Shown here: one piece after another, positions 1 through 9,574 of the stretch | Layout of the letters: the number at the start of each line of letters is the position of its first letter | How positions within the stretch are numbered: position 1 is the first letter of the stretch | Source: Agromyces fucosus | GTDB taxonomy: Bacteria > Actinomycetota > Actinomycetes > Actinomycetales > Microbacteriaceae | NCBI RefSeq assembly: GCF_004134865.1 | Contig: NZ_SDPO01000001.1 | Location: 682,001 to 746,000 of the forward strand | Direction: 5' to 3' | DNA length: 64,000 nt | The notes under the pieces: generated by a model | Told to the model about the DNA's origin: nothing | The model's database searches: none | The model's input: the letters and a program-made list of their open reading frames with translations, nothing else | Program-made: the position numbers and the translations under genes

Positions 1-1902
1 GACGACCCGTATCGCTTCGCGCCGACGATCGGCGAGCTCGACCTGCACCTCATCGGCGAGGGCCGGCACGAGGAGCTCTGGCGCGTGCTCGGCGCACACT
101 ACCGCGAGCACTGGGGCGTCTCCGGCAGCGTGAGCGGCACCGCGTTCACCGTGTGGGCGCCGCGCGCGTCCGCAGCCCGCGTGGTGGGAGCGTTCAACCG
201 CTGGGACGGCACGGGGCACGCGATGCGCAGCATGGGCCCGACCGGCGTCTGGGAGCTCTTCATCCCCGACGTCGAGCCCGGCGCGGTCTACAAGTTCGAG
301 CTCCTCACGGCCGCCGGCGACTGGATCATGAAGTCCGACCCGATGGCCCGGCAGGCCGAGATCGCCCCCGCCACCGGATCGGTGGTCTCCGTGAGCACGC
401 ACGGCTGGGCCGACGGCGAATGGATGTCCCGCCGTGCCGCCGCCGACCTGCACGCGCTGCCCATGAGCATCTACGAGCTGCACCTCGGCTCGTGGCGCCC
501 CGGCAAGGGCTACCGCGACGTCGCCGACGAGCTCATCGAATACCTCGAGTGGCTGGGCTACACGCACGTCGAGTTCATGCCGCTCGCGGAGCATCCGTTC
601 GGCGGCTCATGGGGCTACCAGGTGACGGGCTACTACGCCGCCACCTCGCGGTTCGGCTCCCCCGATGACCTGAAGTACCTCATCGACCGGCTGCACCAGG
701 CGGGCATCGGCGTGATCATGGACTGGGTGCCCGGGCACTTCCCGAAAGACGAATGGGCACTCGCCCGCTTCGACGGGCAGCCGCTCTACGAGCACGCCGA
801 TCCGCGCCGCGGCGAGCAGCTCGACTGGGGCACCTACGTCTTCGACTACGGCAACCCGCGGGTGCGCAACTTCCTCGTCGCCAACGCCCTCTTCTGGTTC
901 GAGGAGATGCACGTCGACGGGCTGCGGGTCGACGCGGTCGCCTCGATGCTCTACCTCGACTACTCGCGGGCCGAGGGCGAATGGCTGCCGAACGTGCACG
1001 GCGGCCGTGAGAACCTCGAGGCGATCGCCTTCCTGCAGGAGACGACCGCGACCGCCTACAAGCGCAATCCCGGCATCGTCATGATCGCCGAGGAGTCCAC
1101 GAGCTGGCCGGGCGTCACCGCCCCCACCGAGAGCGGCGGCCTGGGGTTCGGCTACAAGTGGAACATGGGCTGGATGCACGACTCGCTGCAGTACATCCAG
1201 AACGACCCGATGTACCGCTCGCACCACCACCACGACCTCACGTTCTCGTTCCTCTACGCGTTCAGCGAGCACTTCGTGCTGCCGATCAGCCACGACGAGG
1301 TCGTGCACGGCAAGGGCTCGCTCGTGCGCAAGATGCCGGGCGATCACTGGCAGCAGCTCGCGAACGTGCGCGCCTACCTCGCCTTCATGTGGGCGCACCC
1401 CGGCAAGCAGCTGCTCTTCATGGGGCAGGAGTTCGGCCAGCTCTCCGAATGGAGCGAGGAGCGCGGCCTCGACTGGTGGATCCTCGACCAGCCGAGCCAC
1501 CGGCAGCTCGCCGAGTTCGTCGGCGCACTGAATCGCGGCTACCGGGCGACGCCGGCACTCTGGCAGCTCGACGACGATGCGGCCGGGTTCGAATGGATCG
1601 AGGGCGGCGCGGCCGCCGAGAACGTCATCGCGTTCCTCAGGTACGACCGCGAGCGACGACCGCTCCTCTGCGTCGTGAACTTCTCGGGGGTGCCGCACGA
1701 GGGCTTCCGCCTCGGCATGCCGAGCGCCGGGCGCTGGCGCGAGGTCATGAACTCGGATGCCGCGGAGTTCGGCGGCTCAGGGGTCGGCAACCTCGGCGGG
1801 GTCGATGCGATCGAGGCGCCGTGGGCGGGGCGGCCGGCATCGGCGTCGTTCACGCTGCCGCCGCTCGGGGCGGTCTGGTTCGCGCTCGAGACGACCGACT
1901 GA
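1..1902 (+). CDS. glgB: 1,4-alpha-glucan branching enzyme, 5' end outside window
   Basis: Makes alpha-1,6 branches in glycogen in the cytoplasm. The frame is open from base 1 ([20 protein letters not shown], the conserved lead into the N-terminal beta-sandwich), so the gene starts upstream and the GTG at 85 is not the real start. Visible in order: CBM48-type domain ([19 protein letters not shown]), then the GH13 barrel with the usual motifs: nucleophile region [15 protein letters not shown], general acid in MIAEEST, and [10 protein letters not shown]. The C-terminal beta domain is complete and ends at the stop. About 630 residues are present, most of a typical enzyme. It is convergent with the next gene, 13 bp away. 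Identification is secure. Confidence 0.96.
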   Translation, partial: DDPYRFAPTIGELDLHLIGEGRHEELWRVLGAHYREHWGVSGSVSGTAFTVWAPRASAARVVGAFNRWDGTGHAMRSMGPTGVWELFIPDVEPGAVYKFELLTAAGDWIMKSDPMARQAEIAPATGSVVSVSTHGWADGEWMSRRAAADLHALPMSIYELHLGSWRPGKGYRDVADELIEYLEWLGYTHVEFMPLAEHPFGGSWGYQVTGYYAATSRFGSPDDLKYLIDRLHQAGIGVIMDWVPGHFPKDEWALARFDGQPLYEHADPRRGEQLDWGTYVFDYGNPRVRNFLVANALFWFEEMHVDGLRVDAVASMLYLDYSRAEGEWLPNVHGGRENLEAIAFLQETTATAYKRNPGIVMIAEESTSWPGVTAPTESGGLGFGYKWNMGWMHDSLQYIQNDPMYRSHHHHDLTFSFLYAFSEHFVLPISHDEVVHGKGSLVRKMPGDHWQQLANVRAYLAFMWAHPGKQLLFMGQEFGQLSEWSEERGLDWWILDQPSHRQLAEFVGALNRGYRATPALWQLDDDAAGFEWIEGGAAAENVIAFLRYDRERRPLLCVVNFSGVPHEGFRLGMPSAGRWREVMNSDAAEFGGSGVGNLGGVDAIEAPWAGRPASASFTLPPLGAVWFALETTD

Positions 1903-1909
1903 CCGGTCG
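1892..1909. terminator. Short hairpin between convergent genes
   Basis: CGACCG (1892-1897) pairs with CGGTCG (1904-1909) around a 6-nt loop, spanning the glgB stop. There is no T-run. It is a weak candidate for a bidirectional terminator. Confidence 0.25.
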
Positions 1910-1915
1910 GGCGCG

Positions 1916-2875
1916 TCAGTACAGCAGCGTCGTGAGGCGTCGCCGTGCCACGGCGACCCGCGGGTCGTCGGTGCCGACGACCTCGAAGAGCTCGACGATG
2001 CGCTCGCGCACGAGCTTCTTGCCGTCGGCGTCGAGCTCGGGGAACATCGTCAGCAGTCGATCGAACGCGTCGTCGACGTGGCCGCCCGAGAGGTCGAGAT
2101 CGGCGACGTCGAGCTGCGCGTCGAGATCCTTCGGGGCGGCAGCGGCGGCGTTGCGGATCTCATCCAGCGTCTTGCCGTGCAGCCGTCCGAGCAGGTTCGC
2201 CTGGGCGAGACCGGCGACGGCGAGCGAATCACGCGGGTCCTGCGCGATCGCCGTGCGGTACGCGGATGACGCGGCGGCGAAGTCGCCCCGCTCGATCGCG
2301 TCGTACGCCTCTTGGTGCAGCGGCGGCAGCGGCGGCTCGACGGGTTCCGCCGGAGCACCGTCTTCGGCGGCACCTGGCTCACCGGTCTCGATGCTGCCGG
2401 TCACGCCGTGCTGGCCGGCGAGCTCGAGCAGTTGGTCGAACACCTGGTCGATAACCTCGTCGGGCTGCTCGCCCGTGAACAGCGGCACGGGCTGACCGGC
2501 GACCACGGCGACGATCGTCGGGATGGCCTGGGCCTGGAAGGCCTGCACGAGCTGCGGGCTGCGATCGGCGTCGGCCGCCGCGAGCACGAGTCGACCCGCG
2601 CGAGCACGCACGAGGCGTTCGAGCGTCGCGAGGAGGGCCTTGGACGGCTCGCTCCAGGTCGCCCACAGCGCCACGATGACCGGGACCGTGCGCGAGAGTT
2701 CGAGCGTGGAGCCGAAGGCTGCGTCATCCGTCTCGAAGACGATCTGATCGCTCGGGCCGGATGCCGCGTGCGCACCCTGTGCGCCCGCGGGGCTCTGCGC
2801 CTGACGCTGCACGAGCGCCGAGAGGTCGACGGCACCGCGAAGCGCTGCGCCGGAAGGGGGAATCGGGTTGGTCAC
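1916..2875 (-). CDS. YbbN/CnoX-like thioredoxin-fold protein with TPR region
   Basis: 319 residues. Residues about 50-155 form a thioredoxin fold (VPVIVALWATWSEPSKALLATLERL), but the active-site CxxC is replaced by SEPS, so it cannot do dithiol redox chemistry. The C-terminal half is tetratricopeptide-like (residues about 180-310: YDAIERGDFAAASSAYRTAI and a second helical repeat set). Proteins of this build are chaperone-like holdases (YbbN/CnoX family) that lack one or both redox cysteines. The GTG start overlaps the upstream gene's stop as GTGA, so the two genes are probably co-transcribed. Architecture is clear; the client role is inferred from the family. Confidence 0.8.
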   Translation of the reverse strand: MTNPIPPSGAALRGAVDLSALVQRQAQSPAGAQGAHAASGPSDQIVFETDDAAFGSTLELSRTVPVIVALWATWSEPSKALLATLERLVRARAGRLVLAAADADRSPQLVQAFQAQAIPTIVAVVAGQPVPLFTGEQPDEVIDQVFDQLLELAGQHGVTGSIETGEPGAAEDGAPAEPVEPPLPPLHQEAYDAIERGDFAAASSAYRTAIAQDPRDSLAVAGLAQANLLGRLHGKTLDEIRNAAAAAPKDLDAQLDVADLDLSGGHVDDAFDRLLTMFPELDADGKKLVRERIVELFEVVGTDDPRVAVARRRLTTLLY

Positions 2876-4746
2876 GGTACCTCCGAAGCTCCGATGAGAC
2901 TCTCCGACCAGCCGAGCAGACGGATCTGGTCCTCAGATTCGTTGCCGACGCCCGGAACGTAGAACAGCAGTTGGATGCCGATGACGCGCTGCACGCCCTT
3001 CGCGCTCTTGCCGGTGAACCCGGAGAGCGCCGCAGCGGGACCCGGCTGGAATCCGATCGTACCGCCGTCGTTGGGGACGACGTTCTCGGTCTGCTCGATC
3101 GAGACCGACACGAGCGCGCCGGCGTCGTTCGTGGCGAGGGCGATCGTGGGGCTGTCACCCACCGCGTTCGAGTAGCTCGCGTCGACGGTCGCCGGGAGGC
3201 CGTCGTTGATGGCCTTCTGCCCGGCCGGCCCGAGCTGCTGCATGAGGGTGTCGCCCTCGGCGTCGAACATCGGGTAGAACTCGGATGCCTCGCCCTTCAG
3301 CAGCACGTCGGCATACGCAGCGGCCACCTGACCGGTCGGCATCACGAGCCCCTTGAACTCGGGCGAGATCGGCGCCGCGCCGATCGACGCGGGAGCGACC
3401 TCGGGCACCTCGGCGTCGGGTGCGAGGGAGATGGCGTAGAGGATCTTGTAGTTCTCACGCGGCGACTGCTGTACGAGCGTGAGGGCGCTCGGAGCGATCG
3501 TCGGGTCATCCGAGTTCTTGGCGATCGTGAGCACCGTGCGGGGCCAGCCCGTGGCCTGCTGCGGCAGCGTCAGGGTGAGCGGCGAAGCCGGGATCGGCGT
3601 CGGAAGCGGGTGCTCGGCGAGGGAACCGCGGATGGCGTAGTTGGCCGTGCGCGCCTCGAGTGCCGGGCCGGTGAAGCGCTCGGCGGCGACCGTGGCATCG
3701 CGTGACGCGTCGACGTCGGTGGCGAAGACCGCGACGCGGCGCATGATGCGCTCCATCTGGGGCACGGTCACCGCGGGCTGGGTCACGGGGGTGTCTTCTT
3801 CGGGCTCATCGGTCGGCACGGGCGTTGCCGGAGCCGTCGCCGGAGCCGTGGTCTCGGGTGCCGCCTGCTGGTCGAAGTTCGGCCAGTAGTCGGCCGAGCA
3901 TGCGGAGAGCGCCAGCGCCGGGATGACGAGCAACGGGACGATGGCGACGCGCTTCGCCCGGCCGATGGAGCGACGTCCGCCGCCGATCTGGGTGCGACCC
4001 GGCTTCGGAGCGCTCGGCAGCTTGCCGCGCGGGCCCTTCGGCAGGTTCCGGCGGGGGCCGCGCATGCGCCGGTGGTTCATGAACCCGGCGATCACGAGTG
4101 CGATGCCGACGAGGAACACCAGCGCGCCGCCGACGATCAGGGGGCCGGCCCACGGCGTCGCATTGTCGAGCGGCCAGTCGATCTTCACGCGCGAGGGCAA
4201 CTCGTCGCCGCCGTCAGCACTGACCAGCAGGGCGATGTCGTCGGGGACGTCGATCGTCGTGGTGAGCACGAGGTCGTCGGTGAACTCGTCGAGCCAGAGG
4301 TCGGAACCGGAGGGTGACGGCTCTTCGGGGGCGACGGCGTCGGCCTCGGTCCCGGTCGTCGGCGGCGTCGTCGGGGCCACGGGAGTCGAATCGTCGACCG
4401 GCTTCGGGACGACGATCTCGTTCGTCAGCTCGTCGGCTCCCTCGTCGTATCCGACCGAGACATACGGAGTGTCGCCCAGCCAGGCCTCCACATCGGAGCT
4501 GCGCCCGTAGGAGAGGAACGCCTTCGGGGATCCCGACACCGTGATCGTCTGCTTGCCCGGATGTGCGGCCAGCGCCTCGGGCTCGACGACGATGAAGTCG
4601 GCCTCGCCGCCCGAGAGCTCGGCGGACATCGAGACACGGTCGGGCTCGAGGAAGACCGTGCGCTGGGCGATGCCGAGCCCGATCATCACGGCCGCGGCGA
4701 TGAACGCCACGATTGCGAAGACGAAGCGCACGAACGGAACCTCCAT
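2872..4746 (-). CDS. Membrane protein with internal lipobox-like motif, function unknown
   Basis: About 624 residues from ATG 4746 (MEVPFVRFVFAIVAFIAAAV); an upstream in-frame ATG at 4875 would add 43 residues with no membrane or domain character. Segments seen: N-terminal transmembrane helix; an extracytoplasmic domain of about 170 residues ending in an acidic, Pro/Thr-rich stretch and a short domain; a second helix (GPLIVGGALVFLVGIALVIAG); a very basic cytoplasmic loop (many R/K/G/P); then a third hydrophobic segment ending LALSACSADYWP, which reads like a signal peptide plus lipobox; then a Thr/Pro-rich linker and a second extracytoplasmic domain of about 250 residues. I do not recognise a catalytic family. 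It is likely an envelope-assembly factor, but this is only suggested by topology. It is divergent from the DivIVA-like gene. Confidence 0.7.
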   Translation of the reverse strand: MEVPFVRFVFAIVAFIAAAVMIGLGIAQRTVFLEPDRVSMSAELSGGEADFIVVEPEALAAHPGKQTITVSGSPKAFLSYGRSSDVEAWLGDTPYVSVGYDEGADELTNEIVVPKPVDDSTPVAPTTPPTTGTEADAVAPEEPSPSGSDLWLDEFTDDLVLTTTIDVPDDIALLVSADGGDELPSRVKIDWPLDNATPWAGPLIVGGALVFLVGIALVIAGFMNHRRMRGPRRNLPKGPRGKLPSAPKPGRTQIGGGRRSIGRAKRVAIVPLLVIPALALSACSADYWPNFDQQAAPETTAPATAPATPVPTDEPEEDTPVTQPAVTVPQMERIMRRVAVFATDVDASRDATVAAERFTGPALEARTANYAIRGSLAEHPLPTPIPASPLTLTLPQQATGWPRTVLTIAKNSDDPTIAPSALTLVQQSPRENYKILYAISLAPDAEVPEVAPASIGAAPISPEFKGLVMPTGQVAAAYADVLLKGEASEFYPMFDAEGDTLMQQLGPAGQKAINDGLPATVDASYSNAVGDSPTIALATNDAGALVSVSIEQTENVVPNDGGTIGFQPGPAAALSGFTGKSAKGVQRVIGIQLLFYVPGVGNESEDQIRLLGWSESLIGASEVP

Positions 4747-4857
4747 TGCCGCCCTGGGCGGCCTCTGACACAGACATTCCAGACTACCGACGATTTCTGG
4801 GAGATCGCTAACCGATGGCTGCAAGTCCGGTGTCTCCGGGCGCCTCGCGCAACCCCG

Positions 4858-4863
4858 TACAAT
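4858..4863 (+). promoter_or_regulatory. Candidate -10 element for the coiled-coil gene
   Basis: TACAAT lies 56 bp before the start of the DivIVA-like gene. No good -35 hexamer is visible at the usual distance. Confidence 0.35.
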
Positions 4864-4919
4864 CGGACACACCATCCCGCATGCGCCCCCACGAACGCGG
4901 GACAGAGCCCGGAGGAAGA

Positions 4920-6533
4920 ATGGCCGTCGAAGAGACCGAGTTCACGCAAGTGTTCCGCGGATATGACAAGGACGAGGTCGACAAGGCGATCAACGGCCTG
5001 CGTCGCGACATCATCGCCGCGAACAACCAGAGCACCGACAGCGTCAAGGAGAACAAGCGCCTCCTCGCTCGCATCGAGGAGCTGACGGCCGAACTCGAAG
5101 AGGTCGGCAGCCCCACGTTCTCCGGTCTCGGCACCAAGCTCGAGAACACCCTCCGCGTCGCGGAGGAGCAGTCCACTCGCCTCATCGCCCAGGCCGACAT
5201 CGACGCGGAGAAGCTCCGTCGCGCGGCTGAAGACGAGGCGCACCTCATGCGCTCCGACGCGCACGAACTCGCCGAGCGCACGCTCACCGAGGCTCGCGCA
5301 CAGGCCAACCGCATCCTCGAGAACGCGCGTTCCGAGGCCGACGACATGGTCTCGCGCTCCCACGAGGCCAGCGAACAGCTCCGTCAGGATGCTGCGCGCG
5401 ACGCGGCAGCGATCCGTGGCGCGGTCGCCACCGAGACCGCGGAGATCCGCACGAGCGCCAAGCGCGAATCCGCGGCGATGATCGCGTCCGCCGAGCGCAA
5501 GTCCGCCGAGATCCTCCTGGCGGCCAACGCGGAGGCCACCGAAGCTCGCGCCACCGCTGCCGGCCTCACTCAGGAGACCGAGCAGACTCGCGCAGAGGTC
5601 GCCATCGAGCTCGACCGTGCCCGCGCCGAACTCGCTCGCGAGAGCGAGCAGGCCCGCATCGACCTCGCCGCCGAGACCGAGCAGTCGCGCCTCGACCTCG
5701 AGCGCGAATCCGCCGAGGCTCGCGCCGCCATCGACGCCGAGATCGCCGAGCGCCGCGCAGCACTCGTGCACGAGCTCGAGCAGGCTCGCAGCGACCTCGA
5801 CCGCGAGCTCGAAGGCAGCCGGGTCGAACTGGTCCAGCAGCGCGAGCAGGCGAAGGTCGACCTCGAGCGCGAAGCCGAGGCGGCTCGCCTCAAGCTCCAG
5901 CACGAACTCGAGCGCATCCGGGCCAAGCACGCCGCCGATCTCGAGCAGATGCGAGCCGACCTCGCCCTCGAGCAGGAGCAGGCGCGCGCCGACTTCGACG
6001 CGGAGTCCGAGCAGGGCCGCATCGACCTCGACAACCAGCTCACCGCCATGCGCAAGAAGACCACGCACGAGGTCAACCGCATGCGTCGCGAGATCGAGAA
6101 GGCGCACCTCGACCTCGAATCCGAGTTGTCGACGAAGCGCGACGAAGCGGAGCAGGAACTGCTCGCCGCCCACCAGGAGGCGGTCGCGCAGACCCAGAAG
6201 TTCCTCGAGGACGCCAACGCCGAGCTCGCCGAGGCCGTCGCACGCACGGCCGAGAGCCGCGCAGAGGCCGACCGTCTCGAGACCGAGGTCCGGTCCGACA
6301 TCGCGGTCGTTCGCGACAAGGCCGACGACGAGGCGCGCGACCGCATCGCGGCCGCGCACGAGCAGGCCCGCAAGCTCATCGCCGACGCCGAGGAGCGCAC
6401 CCGCGCGCTCGTCGCCGACGCCGAGGACCGCCTCTCGCAGATCAAGATCGAGCGCGACGCCGTCGCCGGTTACTTCGAGAGCCTCCGCGGCGTGCTCACG
6501 CAGGCGGAGCAGATCGCGGCGAAGACCAAGTAG
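4920..6533 (+). CDS. DivIVA-like N-terminus with long coiled coil
   Basis: 537 residues from ATG 4920, chosen because GGAGG (4911-4915) sits at the right distance. An in-frame ATG at 4815 would add 35 low-complexity residues. The N-terminus has the DivIVA membrane-targeting pattern (FRGYDKDEVDKAINGLRRDI, residues about 8-30). Residues about 45-510 are almost entirely heptad-type coiled coil rich in A, E, R, D and L, with many copies of an E-x-A-R-x-x-L-x-x-E unit. Proteins of this build act in polar growth or as cytoskeletal scaffolds in Actinobacteria (DivIVA, Scy and FilP types). It is too divergent and long to be DivIVA itself. It is followed 26 bp later by the AI-2E family gene on the same strand. 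Confidence 0.82.
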   Translation: MAVEETEFTQVFRGYDKDEVDKAINGLRRDIIAANNQSTDSVKENKRLLARIEELTAELEEVGSPTFSGLGTKLENTLRVAEEQSTRLIAQADIDAEKLRRAAEDEAHLMRSDAHELAERTLTEARAQANRILENARSEADDMVSRSHEASEQLRQDAARDAAAIRGAVATETAEIRTSAKRESAAMIASAERKSAEILLAANAEATEARATAAGLTQETEQTRAEVAIELDRARAELARESEQARIDLAAETEQSRLDLERESAEARAAIDAEIAERRAALVHELEQARSDLDRELEGSRVELVQQREQAKVDLEREAEAARLKLQHELERIRAKHAADLEQMRADLALEQEQARADFDAESEQGRIDLDNQLTAMRKKTTHEVNRMRREIEKAHLDLESELSTKRDEAEQELLAAHQEAVAQTQKFLEDANAELAEAVARTAESRAEADRLETEVRSDIAVVRDKADDEARDRIAAAHEQARKLIADAEERTRALVADAEDRLSQIKIERDAVAGYFESLRGVLTQAEQIAAKTK

Positions 6534-6559
6534 TTCGAGCAGAGGCGGCGGACCGTTCC

Positions 6560-7624
6560 ATGAAGATCCAGAACGCGTTCCGCATCGGGCTGGTCGGCAC
6601 CCTCGGCGTGGGTGTCGGCCTGCTCATCCTCAGCTCCATCGCGACGCTGTCGACGATCATCGCCTACGTCGGCATCGCACTGTTCCTGGCCCTCGGCCTC
6701 GATCCGGCAACCAGCTGGCTCGAGCGCCGAGGGCTTCCTCGTTGGGCGGCGATCCTGATCGTCATGAGCGGCGTTGGACTGCTCGTCGCCGCCCTCGTGG
6801 TCGCCGTCGTGCCGATCATCGTCGACCAGGTGAGCCAGCTCGTCGAGGAGATCCCGCGGATCATCGACCAGTCGAGCTCCCAGGACTGGATCGAGTACCT
6901 CGAAGAGCAGTTCCCGCAGGTTCCGGTCGACGAGATCAGCGATCAGGTCACGACCGGCCTCACCGACTTCTTCACCAATCCCGACAAGCTCAGCGAGCTC
7001 GCCGGCGGAGTGCTGCAGGTCGCCGTGGCGATCGGCGCCGGCGTGTTCGGCGTCGTCATCGTCTTCATCCTGACGCTCTACTTCGTGTCGTCCCTGAACA
7101 CCATGAAGCGCGCCACCTACCAGCTCGTGCCGGCCTCGAAGCGCGAGCGCTTCGCCGACCTGACCGAGCAGATCACCCAGTCGGTCGGCCGCTACGTGCT
7201 CGGCCAGGTCTCGCTCGCCGCGGTCAACGGTGTCGCGAGCTTCGTCTTCCTCTCGATCATCCAGGCCCCGTTCCCGGCGGTGCTCGCCTTCCTCGCCTTC
7301 CTGTTCTCGCTCGTGCCGCTCGTCGGAACGCTGAGCGGCTCGGTGCTCATCGTGCTCGTCTGCCTGATCCCCGGCCTCGGTTCGCCGCTGACGGCCTTCG
7401 TGGCAGCGATCTACTACGTGATCTACATGCAGGTCGAGGCATACGTGCTGAGCCCGCGCATCATGAACCGCGCCGTGAAGGTGCCCGGCGCGCTCGTGGT
7501 CATCGCGGCGCTCGCGGGCGGATCGCTCGGCGGCGTGCTCGGCGCACTCGTCGCGATCCCGGTCGCCGCGGCCATCCTGCTCATCATCAAGCAGGTCGTC
7601 GTCCCGCATCAGAACGAGCGCTGA
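6560..7624 (+). CDS. AI-2E family transporter (PerM/YdiK type)
   Basis: 354-residue integral membrane protein. Two to three helices form the N-terminus (residues 8-90), followed by a soluble stretch containing VDQVSQLVEEIPRIIDQ, then four to five closely packed helices (about 155-345). It includes the characteristic EAYVLSPRIMNRAVKVPGALVVIAALAGG block near the C-terminus. Family members are exporters of varied small molecules or sodium/proton antiporters; the name does not prove autoinducer-2 transport. ATG start with a purine-rich stretch upstream. Convergent with the following hydrolase. Confidence 0.9.
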   Translation: MKIQNAFRIGLVGTLGVGVGLLILSSIATLSTIIAYVGIALFLALGLDPATSWLERRGLPRWAAILIVMSGVGLLVAALVVAVVPIIVDQVSQLVEEIPRIIDQSSSQDWIEYLEEQFPQVPVDEISDQVTTGLTDFFTNPDKLSELAGGVLQVAVAIGAGVFGVVIVFILTLYFVSSLNTMKRATYQLVPASKRERFADLTEQITQSVGRYVLGQVSLAAVNGVASFVFLSIIQAPFPAVLAFLAFLFSLVPLVGTLSGSVLIVLVCLIPGLGSPLTAFVAAIYYVIYMQVEAYVLSPRIMNRAVKVPGALVVIAALAGGSLGGVLGALVAIPVAAAILLIIKQVVVPHQNER

Positions 7625-7686
7625 GCCGGGCGCAATGCGTCCGTCGGGCGCCGGAGCAGCTCGATCCGCTCTTCAGTCCGCTCGGT

Positions 7687-8421
7687 TCAGCTCGCGTCTG
7701 CGGGCCACACCGTCGGCAGCGGCAGGGCTGCGGGGTTGACCACTCCGACGATCTCGTCGAGCACCCGGCGGGTCTGGGACTCCCCCACCCACAGGTGCTT
7801 GCCGCCCGTCACGTCGATGCGCGTGACCTTCGGCACGCTCGCGAACCGCTCGGCGGCCTCGGCCGGTCGCAGGTAGTCGTCGAACTCCGGAATCAGTGCG
7901 ACCAGTTCGGGCGCGGCGTGCTGCCACCGGGCGAGCTCCGCAGCACTTGTGCGGTGCAGCGGCGGCGAGAGCAGGATCGCCCCGTCGATGCCGTGGTCGA
8001 GTCCGTACTTCAGCGCGAGCTCCGTGCCGAAGGACCAGCCGACGAGCCACGGGTGCGGCAGTGCGCGCTCCGTCACGAACGACATCGCCGCCGCGACATC
8101 CGCTCGCTCTGCCACGCCCTCGCCGAAGGAGCCCTCACTCGTGCCGCGTGGCGAGACCGTGCCGCGCGTGTTGAAGCGCAGTACCGCGAGATCGGCGAGC
8201 GCCGGCAGCCGGGCCGCTGCCTTCCTGATGATGTGCGAGTCCATGAAGCCGCCGGCGGTCGGCAGCGGATGCAGCGTGACGAGCGTCGCGACGGGCGGCC
8301 GATCGAGCGGCGTCGCGAGTTCGCCGACGAGGGTCAGGCCGTCGGCCGTGTGCAGTTCGATCTCCTCGCGACGAGCGGGCAGCTCGACGCTCGCGCGGAT
8401 CTCGATGGACGTGTCGCTCAT
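7687..8421 (-). CDS. Small alpha/beta hydrolase
   Basis: 244 residues from MSDTSIEIRAS at 8421; longer upstream frames are the shadow of the next gene. Core features: an oxyanion strand (PVATLVTLHPLPTAGGFMDS), nucleophile elbow GWSFGTEL, and a late His in GGKHLWVG. The closest families are the short CC-seed-storage/YpfH-like and dienelactone-hydrolase-like hydrolases, and the substrate cannot be read. It overlaps the upstream zinc-finger-like gene by ATGA (8418-8421), so they are translationally coupled. Confidence 0.82.
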   Translation of the reverse strand: MSDTSIEIRASVELPARREEIELHTADGLTLVGELATPLDRPPVATLVTLHPLPTAGGFMDSHIIRKAAARLPALADLAVLRFNTRGTVSPRGTSEGSFGEGVAERADVAAAMSFVTERALPHPWLVGWSFGTELALKYGLDHGIDGAILLSPPLHRTSAAELARWQHAAPELVALIPEFDDYLRPAEAAERFASVPKVTRIDVTGGKHLWVGESQTRRVLDEIVGVVNPAALPLPTVWPADAS

Positions 8422-8726
8422 GCTGCGCCAATCCTCCAGCAGTGGGTGTGCCAATGACGGCGCGAGGCCAGGTCGGCCGCGTCGCCGAGGACGCCGTCGG
8501 CGCGCCAGGCCACGAGATGCGCCACGCCCGGCGCGACATCCTGCCCGCAGCCCGGGCAGAGATACGCCTTCGCGGCCTGCGCCTCCGAGACGGGCTGGAC
8601 GTTCCACTCGCGACCGCCGCGCACCTCGGTGCGTCGCCATCCCGAGGTGAGTCGTTCGACATCGAGCTCGGGATGCTCCTCGCGGGCTCGAGCCGCCCGA
8701 CTCCGGGATCGGTTCGAACGCGCCAT
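8418..8726 (-). CDS. Small putative zinc-binding protein
   Basis: 102 residues. The N-terminus is very basic (MARSNRSRSRAARAREEHPE); the C-terminal half has CPGCGQ followed by H and RRHWHTHCW, a CxxC plus H/C arrangement that could hold one metal ion. Proteins like this are often labelled ATP/GTP-binding in actinobacterial genomes, but no P-loop is visible, so I do not use that name. ATGA overlap with the hydrolase downstream. Confidence 0.7.
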   Translation of the reverse strand: MARSNRSRSRAARAREEHPELDVERLTSGWRRTEVRGGREWNVQPVSEAQAAKAYLCPGCGQDVAPGVAHLVAWRADGVLGDAADLASRRHWHTHCWRIGAA

Positions 8727-8786
8727 GGAATCCAGTCTAAGCTGCGCGCGGCGCGGGATCCGCTCCCCACCGCGACCCGGGACTGA

Positions 8787-9521
8787 TCAGTACCAGCCGA
8801 CGTCCTGCGAGTGCGCCCACGCGCCGCAGGGCGTGCCGTAGCGCCCGGAGACGTAGCCGAGCCCCCACTCGATCTGGGTCGCCGCATTGGTCTCCCAATC
8901 GGCACCGGCGGTCGCCATCTTCGAGCCGGGCAGTGCCTGCGGAATGCCGTACGCGCCGCTTCCGGCGTTGTACGCGTTCACGCGCCATCCGGATTCCTTG
9001 CTCCAGAGGGCCACGAGGCAGTCGAACTCGCTCGACGGCCATCCGCGTGCCGCGACGGCGCCGGCGGCATACGCCTGAGCCGAACCGGGGTCTGGCGTCA
9101 CCGCGGGAGGAGCCCATCCGCTGCCCTGGCTCGTCGAAGCGGGGGCGAGTTTGACCTCGGGCTTCTTCTCGACGTCGTAGCTCTCGTGGCCGACGTCGAT
9201 CGAGTACTCGCCGGCGACCTCGATCGCCTGCACCGCCTCACCGCCGAATCGGTCGTCTGCGCCGGCGCTCGCGAGATTCGACGATGCGATCGCCCCCGAG
9301 AACGGGTCGACGATGTTCACGAGGAGGAAGCTGACGGATGCCGCGAAAGCGAACACGACGGTCACGGCCTGCTTGACGCGGCCGACGCGAGGGGCTCTGG
9401 CGGCCGCCGCTCCGACCGTCGGCGCCGGTCGGACGAACGGCGAGGAATCGACGGGCGACGGGGTTGCGATCGTCTCAGGACGCGGCTGCCCGGCCTCGTC
9501 ACTTCCCGCATGTCTACCCAC
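8787..9521 (-). CDS. Secreted/anchored lytic transglycosylase-like protein
   Basis: About 244 residues from GTG 9521, the only start that leaves one N-terminal basic region and one membrane helix (VKQAVTVVFAFAASVSFLLVNIV) without including shadow sequence. After a linker rich in P/S/A (to about residue 135), the C-terminal 100 residues are an SLT-like goose-lysozyme fold: FDCLVALWSKESGWRVNAYN with the catalytic Glu in SKESGW, then GAYGIPQALPGSKM and a terminal WAHSQDVGWY. It probably acts on peptidoglycan outside the membrane. 53 bp separate it from the DivIVA-repeat gene upstream. Confidence 0.83.
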   Translation of the reverse strand: MGRHAGSDEAGQPRPETIATPSPVDSSPFVRPAPTVGAAAARAPRVGRVKQAVTVVFAFAASVSFLLVNIVDPFSGAIASSNLASAGADDRFGGEAVQAIEVAGEYSIDVGHESYDVEKKPEVKLAPASTSQGSGWAPPAVTPDPGSAQAYAAGAVAARGWPSSEFDCLVALWSKESGWRVNAYNAGSGAYGIPQALPGSKMATAGADWETNAATQIEWGLGYVSGRYGTPCGAWAHSQDVGWY

Positions 9522-9574
9522 GATTCGACGAGTGTATCGAAAGAGCGAGCAGAGATTCCAACTCGACGCGCACG

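Noticed and set aside
607..1698. Minus-strand open frame opposite glgB
   Set aside because: Antisense shadow of glgB with low-complexity Glu/Val/Arg translation and no start site.
5617..8457. Long open frame of over 900 codons on the plus strand
   Set aside because: It is a high-GC shadow of the coiled-coil and AI-2E genes in another frame; the translation is Arg/Ser/Ala-rich with no family features.
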